Shown here piece by piece: positions 11,340-21,833 of a DNA stretch of 28,862 bases. Positions within the stretch are counted from its first letter, which is position 1; the number at the start of each line of letters is the position of its first letter. A program made the position numbers and the translations under genes. The stretch is from Schoenoplectus triqueter (Eukaryota; Streptophyta; Magnoliopsida; Poales; Cyperaceae). The stretch covers positions 1 through 28,862 of the forward strand of contig CAXKVV010001421.1 in the NCBI GenBank assembly GCA_964058805.1. Reading direction: 5' to 3'. A model generated the notes under the pieces. The model saw only the letters and a list, made by a program, of their open reading frames with translations, was not told the DNA's origin and searched no databases.

Positions 11340-11648
11340 TAGATGGAGAGATCTCATCATAATTATTTATTTTGATAAATTTATATAATTTTATAAAAAA
11401 AATAAAAATATATTTTTTAAATATATTTTTGAACTTATATAAATTTATGAGTATTATTTGACATTCCATCAAAAATCATTAAATTTAAATTATTAAAATT
11501 ATTATATAAATTTTATGGTTTTTTATGAATTATCGAATGATATTTAAATTATATAAAATTTAAAATATAATTAATTCATAAGTTTAAAAAATATTTATTT
11601 ATTATTTTAAAATTTTCTATAAATTTATATAAAATTAATTGTAAATAT
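11340..11648. repeat. Degenerate foldback
   Basis: AT-rich DNA whose halves pair loosely. TATAAATTTATGAG, the ATT-GACATTCCATCAAAAA word and ATTAAATTTAAATT on the left have inverted partners around 11510-11600, and the outer arms share TAAATTTATATAATTTTAT-like sequence. The identity is lower than in the foldbacks at 845 and 6267. It ends directly against the terminal inverted repeat at 11652. Confidence 0.45.
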
Positions 11649-11689
11649 TATGGGTTTGTTTGGCAATGCATGAAATAGTAAAAAGTAAG

Positions 11690-12155
11690 AATATTATGGA
11701 TTTATTATTATTATATTATTATATTATGATTATGATTTATTATGATTATATTATATTATGATTATAATTTATTATTATATTAATATTATGATTATTATTT
11801 ATTCTTATTATTATTATATAATTATATTATTATTATTATATTATCATCACTATTAGTATTATTATATTATTATATTATGTTATTATAATGATTACTATTA
11901 TTATACATTATCATCACTGTTAGTATTATAATATTATTTATTTTATTATTATTTATTATTATGATATTATAATAAATATGATTTTATTATTATATTATTA
12001 TATTATGAATATAAACATGATTATTTTATTATATTATGATTATGGTTATATTATTATTATTATTATATTATGATTATGATTATGATTTGATTATATTTTA
12101 TTATATTATGATTATATTATTATGATTAATATAATCATAATAAATAATTATAATT
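11690..12155. repeat. TTA/ATTATG microsatellite tract
   Basis: About 460 bases consist almost only of TTA, ATT, ATTATG and ATTATA units with short interruptions such as TCATCACTRTTAGTATTA, which occurs twice (about 11844 and 11910). No gene is present. It abuts the truncated 5' end of the retrotransposon. Confidence 0.85.
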
Positions 12156-12165
12156 TTAATAAGAG

Positions 12166-13854
12166 GGCGAAAATGATGTCTACAAGATGGCTAAACTTCG
12201 AAAAAGGAAGACAAAAGACTTCCACCAAGTTAAATGTATTAAGGATGATGCTGATAGACTTTTGGTAAAAGATGAGGAGATTAAGAATAGATGGAGAGCA
12301 TACTTCGACAAGCTATTCAATGACGAGAGTGAGAAAATCACGATCGAACTGGACGACACAATTGACACTAATAGGAGATTTGTTCGGAGAATTCAAAAGT
12401 CAGAGGTGAAAGAAGATTTAAAAAAGATGAAAATAGGTAAGGCGTTAGGACCGGATGACATTCCGATTGAGATATGAAGATGTCTTGGAGATATAGCAAT
12501 AGTGTGGCTCACTAAACTATTTAATACCATTTTTCGGTCTAATAAGATGCCTGATGAGTGAAGAAGTATATTAGTACCAATCTTCAAGAATAAAGGAGAT
12601 ATTCAAAGTTGTACTAATTACATAGGAATTAAGCTCATGAGTCATACCATGAAGTTTTTGAAGAGAGTGATCGAGTACCGTTTAAGAAAATTGACAACTG
12701 TCTCTAAAAATCAGTTTGGTTTTATGCCTGGGAGGTCCACTATGGAGACGATTTTCTTGATAAGACGACTTATGGAGAGACATCGAGAACAAAAGAAGGA
12801 CCTACATATGATATTTATTGATTTAGAGAATGCGTATGATAAAATTCCGAGAAATATCATGTGATGGGCGCTCAAAAGAAAACTAGTCCCAACAAAGTAC
12901 ATTACCCTTATTAAGGATATGTACACAAATGCTGTGACTTATGTCAGAGCATGTGATGGCGAGCCCGATACATTTTCTATTAAGATATGATTACATCAAG
13001 GATCAGCATTGAGTCTATATATTTTCACCTTAATGATGGATGAGATCACAAATGACATACAAGAAGATATTCCTTGGTGTATGCTCATTGCTGATGATGT
13101 GGTGCTGATTGACGAGAGCAGAATTGGAGTCAATCAGAAACTAGAATTGTGGAGACAAACTTTAGTATCGAAATGTTTTAGACTTAGTAGGACAAAAACT
13201 GAATATATGAGGTGTCAGTTCAGCGGGGAAAACTTAGATGACGGAGATGTTAGTTTGGATGGACGAGTAGTACCCATGAATGACATATTTCGGTATTTGA
13301 GATCGATGTTGCAGAGTGAAAGAGAGATCGATGAAGATGTGAGTCATAGAATAAGAGCTGGATGGGTAAAATGGAGACAAACATCTGGTGTTCTTTGTGA
13401 CAAGAAGGTCCCAAACAAACTAAAAGGCAAGTTCTACAGGACGGTGATTAGACCCGCGATGTTGTATGGCGCAGAATGTTGGGCTACAAAAGGACAACAC
13501 AACCAGAAGATGAGTGTAGCTGAAATGCGGATGTTGCGTTGGATATGTGGCCACACAAGGAAAGATCGAATCAGAAATGATGATATTAGGGACAAATTTG
13601 GGGTAACACCAATTCAAGAGAAGCTAGTTCAACATCGTTTATGATGGTTTGGTCATATTCAACGAAGGCCTTATGAAGCATCAGCACGCAGTGGTATTTT
13701 AAGTCGTCCTGAAAATACAAGAAGAGGAAGAAGTCGACCGAGACTGACATGAGAGGAAGCAATAAAAAGAGATTTGAAGGAATGAAATATACCCAAAGAG
13801 CTTGCTTTGGATAAGAGTGTGTGGAAGATAGCGATTCATGTACCTGAACCATGA
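12166..13854 (+). pseudogene. RTE reverse transcriptase, in frame but with seven internal TGA stops
   Basis: One reading frame runs for about 560 codons without a frameshift. It shows DVYKMAKLR and TKDFHQVKCIKD upstream, then the fingers region (GKALGPDDIPIEI), NKGDIQSCTNYIGIKLMSH, FGFMPGRSTMETIFLIR, motif A FIDLENAYDKIP, LHQGSALS, the catalytic IADDVVLI (motif C, Asp-Asp kept) and the thumb/connection part AMLYGAECWATKG, ending IHVPEP. Internal stops are TGA at 12475, 12559, 12862, 12988, 13642, 13750 and 13783. In the family as I know it, 12475, 12559, 12862, 13750 and 13783 are tryptophan positions, 12988 is Gly and 13642 is Arg. The TGA at 13852 is probably the natural stop. No active protein can be made. 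Confidence 0.9.
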
Positions 13855-14040
13855 TTTAGGAGTTAGAGTCTAATAGTAGAGTTATAAACTTTATATTCTT
13901 AGATTTTTTAGGATTTTAGAATTTAGAATTTAGAAATAGATTTCAGAAATAGAGGTTTAGATAGAATTTTAGGATTTAGAATTTAGAATTAGGTTTTAAA
14001 ATAGGATTTTAGGATTGAGAAATAAATTTTATAATAGAGG

Positions 14041-14165
14041 TTTATTGTACTATTATTATTATTGTTATTATTGCTACTATTATTAGCATATTATCATTAT
14101 CATTATCCTTATCCTTATCATTATCATCTTTATTTATATATTATTATTATTATTATTTATTTTCT
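14041..14165. repeat. ATT/ATC/CTT microsatellite in the RTE 3' region
   Basis: Trinucleotide and hexanucleotide units (TATTATTATTG, CATTATCATTATCCTTATCC) fill the part between the end of the reverse transcriptase frame and the conserved RTE tail. The preceding 13870-14035 part is a set of AGGATTTTAGAATTTAGAAT-like short direct repeats. Confidence 0.75.
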
Positions 14166-14290
14166 TTTTCTTCCATCATATTCATTATTATCACTGATAT
14201 TTGAGATCTTTGATCTTATGTTTTTCGATTGGGTTTCATTTCTAGCCTACCCCAATTTATTTGGGATTAAAGGCTTTGTTGTTGTTGTTG

Positions 14291-14500
14291 ATTATATTAT
14301 TATGATTATGATTATAATTATAATTTTTATTATTATATTGCTATATTATGATTATATTTATATTTTTATTATATTATTATGATTACAACTATGAATATTA
14401 TTATTTATTATGATTATAATTTATTATTATTATTATTATTGTACTATTATTTTTATTATCATCATCATTGTTAGTATCATAATTATTCATATTTTAACTA
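14291..14500. repeat. TTA-rich microsatellite tract
   Basis: ATTATG, ATTATA and TTATTA units follow directly on the (TTG)n tail of the retrotransposon and mirror the composition of the tract at 11690-12155. The retrotransposon therefore sits in, or was duplicated together with, one microsatellite. Confidence 0.8.
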
Positions 14501-14659
14501 TTCTGATTAACAACTAACAACTGCCAAACGATATTTTCGCTCTTCCGAATAGTCGAGAATATCACTCTTCTACCACTCTTCTAAAAAGACACTATGCTAT
14601 CACTCTTCAAGAATTACCACTCTTCCAAAAATATTCTTTGATTTGCCAAACGAACCCTA

Positions 14660-15122
14660 TAAAAATAAATAGTTATCAAAGATATCCCAATTTTACAACG
14701 CCTTTCTCCTCCATCATACACAAAAATATGTCACATCAAATCTGATATGAGTTAGGCCTCTTTTGCTTTAGGCGCTTAACATTATCTATATATTGTATAT
14801 GTGTGTATGTATTGGAGACGTCTTTCATTCATATATGTGAAATATCAGTTATACTTTTTATAAAAATAAAGAGTATAATGTTCAAAATGTTTTTCTTTAT
14901 TTTAAAGTTTTAGTTGTGCATTTATGAAAAAGACGAATATCAAAGTTCTCAAAAACTATAAATGTGTTGGATATGAAGTTATTTTTCATACGATATTTAT
15001 GTTTTTTTCCTACATCAAAATAAAACAAATTAATTAATGAAAGTCATAAAGAATTAAGGCACAAGGCACGAATATATTAGTCAATTATGAATTACATAAT
15101 ATTTATCATTTATCATGTTAAG
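14660..15122. other. Intergenic DNA, no gene seen
   Basis: No ORF of gene character. AGGCCTCTTTTGCTTTAGGC near 14755 looks like a possible transposon end, but no inverted partner was found. Confidence 0.4.
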
Positions 15123-15208
15123 AATTAAAATAATCCGTTATAATAACATGCTAATTCGTGTAAACAATTAAAATAGACCGTTATAATAACATGCTAATTC
15201 GTGTAAAG
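15123..15208. repeat. 43-bp unit tandemly duplicated
   Basis: Two head-to-tail copies (15123-15165 and 15166-15208) share GTTATAATAACATGCTAATT and differ at about three positions. The shared CCGTTATAAT word recurs in the GC-rich array 450 bases downstream. The function is unknown. Confidence 0.85.
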
Positions 15209-15460
15209 ACAAACTTATGGTCGGTGTACTGCTTATGTTACAGTTATACAATGCAAGCTCTAAAGAAGGAATTCTCCTTTTTAGTCAAAACATTTCGCTC
15301 TTTTTGTTGGATGATTGCGAATATTAGATTGTCGGAGTGGAACACACTGTGGAGGAGTTTTAGAGGTTGTTGGTATGATAATACAAATCATTGGTTCTGA
15401 TGTGCAAGGATTGATAGAGAGAAGATAGTTGTCAGTCTCTGTCTGATTAGTGATTTGTTG
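15209..15460. other. Anonymous stretch with a short open frame
   Basis: A frame on the plus strand (15191-15400) encodes a Trp- and Phe-rich 69-residue peptide containing NLWSVYCLCYS and NTLWRSFRGCWYDN. It is not recognised and is probably noncoding or an old transposon fragment. Confidence 0.3.
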
Positions 15461-15950
15461 GCGGGTACCGCGGGTACGGGTCGGGTACATCCGCGGCGGG
15501 TAGGGCGGGCACGGGTACGGCGGGTAGACGGGTACGGCGGGTACGGGTAGACGTTTTTTATTTTCAAAACCGTACTCTATCCGCCTCATACCCGTGCCCG
15601 TCGCGGGTACACGAGTACGGGGTACTCGGGCACACGGGTCGGCGGGTCAAACGTTATAACGGTTCACTAAACCGTTATAATGATTTATGAAACGTGATAA
15701 CGTTTCGGCAAACCGTTATAACGGTTTCTGAAACCGTTATAACGATGAGTACACGAGTACGGGCACGGGCACGGACGGCAGGTACATAGGCGGCGGGTAA
15801 ACGGATACAGGTACAACGGATTTTTTCCAAAAAAAACTAACCGGCCCTTCTCAAATCCGTACCCGTGTACCCGCCTATACCCGGACACGGATACAGATAC
15901 CGCGGGTACCGGACACGGATACATAGATACAAATTGTATCCGACGGGTTT
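15461..15950. repeat. GC-rich array of CGGGTA and AACCGTTATAACGGTT motifs
   Basis: This 490-base island stands out from AT-rich DNA. The left part (15461-15640) is built of GCGGGTA, CGGGTACGGG and ACGGCGGGTA words. The centre (15650-15745) holds several copies of the palindrome-like ACCGTTATAACGGT. The right part repeats the words partly inverted (GTACCCGTGTACCCGCC, CGGACACGGATAC). ACACGAGTACGG occurs on both sides of the centre. Dense short motifs in both orientations are typical of the subterminal regions of plant hAT (Ac/Ds-type) elements, so this could be a non-autonomous hAT derivative. I could not define terminal repeats or a target duplication. ORFs across it encode simple Pro/Tyr- or Arg-rich runs and are not genes. 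Confidence 0.65.
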
Positions 15951-17204
15951 TAACAAACCTGAATGTCTGATAAATGCCAGAATGGCTATCAACCAACCGC
16001 ACATTTACTAGCGAGGACATCAGAGTAATAGCATCATAGTTATACACCGCATATTCCCCTTTTTTAAAACCCCTCTCCAAAATTGAATAAATGTAGACAC
16101 TCTGTTATCAGTAGCAGTCATCATCCAATATTATTCAGTTATCTTTCCCTCTCCAAAATATTATGTCCTATTTGAATAGTGAATTAACACGTAAAAATCC
16201 TTCAAAAAGTTATAATTAAAACAAAATATCAAGATCAATAAAAATTATTTTGTAAGGAATAATATTACAATCTCAACAATCTGCCCCACAGGCGCTGTCC
16301 CCATAATAAACCACCTTTTTTTAACAGATCCGCAATTTATTTTCTTTTTTAAACGTTTTCAAGAAATACCTTTTCGTTCTCCAAATTTTGAAATCCAAAA
16401 TCATTAACTTGTATATAAAACAAACCAATTCATTCATTATTTTTTTTTCAACAATTGTGTCTGAGTGCATCTCACAGTCTCCAATCGTCATTACCATCCA
16501 GAATTCATTATGAGGAATTTGGTAATCTTTCAATATATTTTTGTTTCTTCATCACGTTTTTTTCTAATCATCACGGGCTCTTGAGACTGTTTGTTTTTCT
16601 TTGATTTGTTTAGGAATTATTTTCCCTTTAATTTGGTTATTGAGCCTTGTTTCGATCGGTAACTTTGGTCAACTACGGTGATGCCCCTATTCATATTATT
16701 TACTTTTGTCAATGATAATTGCTCGGTAATTTCAATTTTGTTTTGCAAAGTACATGTTTCATTGTCAGTGGTCATCTCTTGTATTTATTAACCTTTATAT
16801 CTCGATTCTTTATTAAGCACTTAAGTGTAGAATCTTACAATGATTTAGATTTTTTGTTGAATTTCTAAAGCTAATATTATTCATCGGATTGAGTTATATA
16901 TCAAAATATTATTATCTCTATGATCATTTGTGTTGAAGTTATAATTTTCTCTTAATTTTGTTTGTTACACGAAGTGCTATATAATTTAGGAGTACAATTG
17001 TTCTATTTTTTTTTCTTAGATAATGATCAATAATGAAATTCAACTTGCTTAAATTTTGAATGTCATTTTTTCTCTCAATTCTGTATTTATTTTACATTAA
17101 TTATGTATTCATAATTAAAATTTACATTAATTACTAAATTATTTATATTTTTATTATTTTCTTTTTACATGAAGATATAAATTTTTATATTTTTAAAAGA
17201 TATC
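15951..17204. other. Intergenic DNA, no gene seen
   Basis: No convincing ORF, RNA gene or bounded repeat. The stretch upstream of the Helitron end at 17233 may be the body of that Helitron, but I could not identify the 5' boundary. Confidence 0.4.
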
Positions 17205-17233
17205 ACCGTAGCAACGCACGGACAAGACACTAG
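17205..17233 (+). mobile_element. Helitron 3' terminus
   Basis: ACCGTAGCAACGCACGGAC forms the GC-rich hairpin characteristic of plant Helitron ends, and ACACTAG followed by T gives the CTRR-T end about ten bases on. It is the best-preserved of the Helitron ends in the window. Confidence 0.6.
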
Positions 17234-17782
17234 TTATTATATAAATCCTTGTAAAAATCAAACAAAACCTGAATTTCCTAGCTTATCAAGAACCTAGATA
17301 AAAAGTTGCTTTTACTATGAATCTATGATGAAAGCGTAAAAGATTTTGAGGGAATTGGCAAGTCTTGTTGATTTTATATATAATCAGGTATTTTCGTTTT
17401 TGTTCACAAAAAGGAAGAGAAGAAATATATGTGCTTTTGAGAACATTGATTTTGAAAGATGGCAAATTTGCTCTAGTTCATCTATTTTTGTGTGTGCTAC
17501 AGTTCATCTCTTTTTGTGTGTGTGTGTGTTTGTTTTCGTTACTTCTATAAATAACAAGTCCAATTAATATAAATAAGATTGCAATGAATTATAAATAGTG
17601 CAAAACTAAGCACCGATGATTTATTAAAGTTGTTATAATATATATTAGCTAATCTATATTATTATTAATCACATAATTTGCAGGCATAAATATTAAATAG
17701 TCCAAAAGTAAGTGTTTCATGTAAAGTAATCATTGTACTTAATAACTAGATAAACAAATAAAAATAATTTTTTTAACACTAC
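17234..17782. other. Intergenic DNA with a short GT repeat
   Basis: A (TG)n run lies near 17515-17530. Two short overlapping ORFs across it (17346-17567) are low-complexity and not credible genes. Confidence 0.4.
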
Positions 17783-18010
17783 AAATAAATTTTATTACTC
17801 GTGTTAAATGAGTTGTTGTTCATAATCATGATTTTATTGTACAACTTATTCTGTACAGTATTTCTATTTAGTCAATTGAAATGTCACTAATTTGAATAAT
17901 AATTCATTTAAATTGAATAACAAAATATTATACAAAATAAGTTGCACAATAAAATCGTTATTTTGAATAATAATCATTTAACATGAATAATAAAATTGAT
18001 GTAAATAATG
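17783..18010. repeat. Inverted repeat, about 85-bp arms
   Basis: The left arm (17783-17866) and right arm (about 17921-18008) are inverted copies, sharing AATTTTATTA, GTTAAATGA, GATTTTATTG and CAACTTATT words in order, with a spacer of roughly 55 bases. It is non-coding and probably another MITE or foldback remnant. Confidence 0.7.
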
Positions 18011-19235
18011 ATATTAATGATGGTAGCTGTGTGTCAAGTCCTTTTTTTAAAAAAAAAATCGATACTTGAATTAGTATGAATAATTATGGAATATATATAT
18101 ATATATATAAATAGCTTGATACAATTACACTATCCTGGAGAGTCGAGACTCTCGTTTGTATATCTGAAGTCAACATTTGAGGATATATTATATTATTATG
18201 GGATGATGTCTTTGGAACTGTGATCAACTCTCTTTCTTTAAATATAATTAATGTTGAAAACATATCCGCACTTTGAATTTGGCTCCTATTTTTCTTGTGA
18301 CCCATCGCTTACAAGTTACAACACGAGCACAATGTGATTAAACCTCTTCTGTCTTGTAGTTGCAGGCCTCTCTTACTCGCTTTCATAGAATTTTGCATTA
18401 ACGCGGTACAATGATAGGTACTCTGCGTTCCTTGCTCACGAAATTTACACAACAAAACGAGTGCGACCAGTTGTGTCGGATTCGGAGCATGAAGTACGGA
18501 AATGGAAGGGGAGATGAGAGCGCAAAATGGCGGAGGTTTGGCGAGGGAGAGGAACGAACTAGGGTGTCCATGGTTACCGTATATTTTATATTGTAGTTAT
18601 TTTACCAAATATACTAAATATATATATATATATATTAAACATATTATATACATAATAAAATGAAATTATAATAATTATCAGTTTCGTTATTTTTAGAAGA
18701 GTATAAATCAATCTCATGATAAATTACAATTATATTATATTATATAAAATATTATATATTAACCAATTTAATAATAACAGTAATTATTTTAAGTCTAGGG
18801 ATGACTTATCTTGTTGGGGTTGAGCAGGTGATCTCTCATGTGTGATGTGTCTTTTGTACTGAACTGAAAACAGTCGATCACTTCTTTCATGTGTCTTCTT
18901 TGACTCCCTTTCTTACAACACCTCGGAGTAACATGATTGGAATATTAGAGGGCAGTTGATTCGAATCCAGTCAATAATATTTTTTGAATAATCGTCGGAA
19001 GGGAATGTGGGATATCACGATTGGAATTGGAAAGTTCTAAGCAACCAAATTTAACGAAATTTCAGTTTGCAACCGAACCGAACCAATTCAAAAACACCGG
19101 AGAGGAGAAAGGTGTGAATCTTGTCAGTTGTAGGGGTCGCCGTCAATGAAATGAAGAAGGATTGAAATTTGAAAATGCATGGTACATGTATTGAAATGAT
19201 ACAGATGAATCCAGTTGACGAGTAATTGCATGTAC
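18011..19235. other. Intergenic DNA with dinucleotide runs
   Basis: AT runs lie near 18091-18110 and 18618-18635. An ORF at 18411-18596 encodes an unremarkable basic 61-residue peptide with no supporting context. TTGATTCGAATCCAGTCAA at about 18957 resembles a tRNA/SINE B box but no tRNA fold surrounds it. Confidence 0.4.
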
Positions 19236-19655
19236 TATTTATTGTAGTTCTTTCTCTTTTCTTGTCACGAGATATTACAAACAGAATTTTCTATTTATAT
19301 TTTAAATTTGACATTTAAATTTAAATTTCAAATTCAAATTATCAATTTGTTCATATGATGAGAAATATAATTGTAAATTTTCATGATTTTTGAAGTTCAT
19401 ATCATATGGCATAAAATGAGTGAATTTAGTTAACTATGATTAATCAACTTTAATACGTCCATTTTTAAGTCAATCGATCTAGTATGAGATGAAAAAATTA
19501 ATAACTATACATTACTCATGAATATGAATGAGATCAATGATTTGAATTTAAATTTAAATATTGAATTTTAAAATATAAATGACAAAATAAGTTTATAGCA
19601 TTTTGTGACATAAAAGACATTGCAATCGCCCTCAATAAAGAACTATAATTGATTA
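19236..19655. repeat. Inverted-repeat element (about 420 bp)
   Basis: Arms of about 130 bases pair, with indels. ATTRTAGTTCTTT marks both outer ends (19242 and, inverted, 19650). Further in are TGTCACRARATRYTAYAAAC, ATTTATATTTTAAA and ATTTAAATTTAAATT. The centre is AT-rich and non-coding. Likely a MITE; the boundaries are approximate. Confidence 0.6.
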
Positions 19656-20253
19656 TTTCAAAGCAAATAAATAATGATATAACAGCTTACAAAAGGACAT
19701 TCCTATGTGAAACAAAATTTAATTATTCCGTATATTACTTCAAATCTTTCATAACAATGTTTGAATTGTGATAATATAATTCACATGGATACCAGCAGGT
19801 TTTTTAGTATTTAAAAAAAAGCTCCATAAAGAACTAGTTCAATCAATATGCACTTTGTTGTACTTTCTCCGATCTTTGCATTTTGTACTTTGATTTTGAT
19901 ATATAAGTCTTAAACTTTAGGCTAAAAATATCTATAAAGTTTGTGATATTCTAAATAAAAATCAAATATCTATAAAGTTTAAGCTATAGATGCATATAAA
20001 TAATTCTTTGCTAAAGTTGTCATCAGATGATGTTTTTAGTTATATTTTTAATTTAACTTATTGTTAAAATAATTACAGTTTGCCTTGGCTATATTAGTAA
20101 ATTTAGATAGTTCACCTCCAATATTTTCTCATAATTATTCCAATATTTCCTCATAAGAATAATTAATAAGAGCTTTTTTTAATCCAAATTGTTGAGATAT
20201 ATACAAAAGAATTTTTTTTTTATAGATTTTTCATTATGAATTTTTTTCTTTGA

Positions 20254-20874
20254 ACCTCAAAACATTCCTTTTTTAATACTAAGCCATCAATGCTGAATTT
20301 TAAAATCTAGAATGGACTCTCAATTGGGGGCGTCCTTGACGACTCTCTTTAATTAGGATTAAAGGGGCATCCCTAAGGATTTTCTTTAATTGGGGCGTCC
20401 TTAAGGACCAGACCAATATCTATGATTTTTTTTTTCAGAGAAGGAAGAATGGTAAAGAAAAGATGCAATAGTTTGTAAATTTTGGTTCGGGCTCTCTTAA
20501 TTAAGAGAGCCCTTAAGTCTCTTAATTTAGAGTCCTTAAGTACGCTTTCAATTTAGAGTCCTTATGAATGCTCTCAATTAAAGGAGTCCGTTCTAAATTG
20601 CAAAATTTATCATTAACGGGCTTAGAGCATTTGTCTTGCATAGTCAAATTGATTGTTAAATTTTATTTGGCAATTAACAATTTATTTTCATAGATACATC
20701 TAGTATGTAAAATTAAACAATTATCAAATTTTGATAATTTTTTTGATAAGTCATATCAGCATGCTATCTATTGCTTCGCATCGAAAAAATTACAAACATA
20801 CTACTTGACATTGTTATCGATGCTTTGATTTTTATTTTCATCAGAAGGATTAAAAAAGGAATGTTTTGAGGCTT
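20254..20874. repeat. Inverted repeat enclosing GAGTCCTTAAG-type repeats
   Basis: CCTCAAAACATTCCTTTTTT at 20256 recurs inverted at 20853-20872, and the similarity extends outward as T-rich sequence. Inside, 20330-20600 is made of irregular repeats of TTAATTGGGGCGTCC and TTTAGAGTCCTTAAG. It contains no ORF. It is compatible with a non-autonomous DNA transposon of about 650 bases. Confidence 0.55.
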
Positions 20875-20889
20875 AAATGAAAAAATTTC

Positions 20890-21833
20890 GGTTTTCATTC
20901 TTTTTTGTGATTTAGGAGGTTGCAAAGCCTTTTGAAACATTCCACCTTTTTATATTAGAAAATTCTTTTATTTATATCTGCTCGTGTTATAATAAATTGA
21001 TTGCATATATGTTATTCTTTTCCGAAATACATTGAGAAGGACTTGTCTTGCTTCTAATTTTCACTCCATGAGTCCAAACCATAACATAAGCCAAGTCCAT
21101 GGAATATCTATCATGTATAATCTCCAGACGCCAGAAGCAGACAACATACCTTCTATCGAAAGTAATTGTTTTGTTATGCAAACTTCAAACCGCTACATAA
21201 TTCAGTCAAAACCTACAAAATTAGTCAAACTAATAGATTCTTTCCTGTTCCCTCCTCCCTCTGAGTTCATTCCCTCTCGCTTTCGCGCCTACCGTCGGTC
21301 TCGCTAATCGCTATCCATCAAGACCAAAAATCCAAACCTCCTTGGTCGTGGTTTCCACATTCCATCTCGAACTAAGTCACGCTCCTTCATTTCGTTTGAG
21401 ATACCTCTCTCTCTAATCTCGCTTCTCTGCTATTACGGTGCGTTTCTAGTACTTATGGAGTCGCTTTAGCATCATTTTAATCGGTATTTTTTCCTCCTTA
21501 TCCTAATTTCTTGCAACTAATCTAATTATCTTTTGTTTTATTGTGTATTCAGAGTTTAATTGAATAATCAAGGTTTAGGCTTCTCCGCGCCACCGTCGGC
21601 AATTCGCTTACTGATGTTCTCCAATAGTGATTTTCTATTTCCCCTTTTCTATCCTCGTCTTCTTTTTTGTTTTTCTTTTTCTTCTACTTGCTTTGTTTGG
21701 AGTGGTGTCATAAGTAACTTTTTTTAGCAAATTGTTATTATGGGCTTCCTATTTAGGTGACTATTCAGTATTCACCTCTCTCTCTCTCTTCTTAGAATGT
21801 AGAAATTGATCAAATTCTTGCCAAAGCCCAAAA
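20890..21833 (+). promoter_or_regulatory. Upstream region and probable 5' UTR with intron of the U-box kinase gene
   Basis: From about 21240 the sequence turns C/T-rich (Y-patch-like CCTCCTCCCTCTGAG and CTCTCTCTCTAATCTC), as plant core promoters and leaders often do. A donor-like GGTGCGT at 21438 and an acceptor after a CT run (TCTCTCTTCTTAG, ending 21795) could frame a 5' UTR intron of about 360 bases. ATGs in this leader lie mainly inside that putative intron. ORFs at 20987-21307 on both strands look accidental. Confidence 0.4.

Larger units (their letters stand above)
12164..14290 (+). mobile_element. RTE-clade non-LTR retrotransposon, 5'-truncated
   Basis: The element contains a reverse transcriptase frame (12166-13852), an AT-rich 3' region and a diagnostic tail. 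TAGCCTACCCCAATTTATTTG, GGGATTAAAGGC and a (TTG)n run end at about 14290. This tail is the characteristic 3' end of plant RTE-type LINEs, which finish in short TTG repeats rather than poly(A). The apurinic endonuclease domain that should precede the reverse transcriptase is missing, because the element begins abruptly next to the TTA tract. That pattern fits incomplete target-primed reverse transcription. No flanking duplication can be read within the microsatellite on both sides. Confidence 0.85.
11652..14657. mobile_element. 3.0-kb element with GGGTTYGTTTGGCAA terminal inverted repeats
   Basis: The left end reads GGGTTTGTTTGGCAATGCA and the reverse complement of the right end reads GGGTTCGTTTGGCAAATCA; the first 15 bases agree except for one T/C difference. 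TAT flanks both ends directly, a possible 3-bp target duplication. The right subterminal region has five copies of a CTCTTC word (14539-14626). A second TGCCAAACGA, identical to the terminal motif, lies at 14522-14531. There is no transposase; the interior consists of microsatellite and a retrotransposon. GGG-starting ends with a 3-bp duplication recall PIF/Harbinger Tourist-type elements, but TAT is not their usual TWA target, so the family is open. Confidence 0.6.

Noticed and set aside
11690..12155. Possible CRISPR-like or satellite array
   Set aside because: The units are irregular trinucleotide microsatellite with no spaced repeats of fixed length.
14062..14382. 106-codon plus-strand ORF
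   Set aside because: It translates microsatellite and the RTE tail into Leu/Ile/Tyr runs; not a gene.
15281..16080. Minus-strand ORFs rich in Pro-Tyr and Arg
   Set aside because: They follow the CGGGTA motif array and are products of the repeat.
18930..18985. TTGATTCGAATCCAGTCAA, like a tRNA T arm
   Set aside because: No acceptor stem, D arm or anticodon arm could be folded around it.
21032..21307. 91-codon plus-strand ORF upstream of the U-box kinase
   Set aside because: It lies in promoter and leader sequence, has no family features, and its tail is the C/T-rich leader translated.
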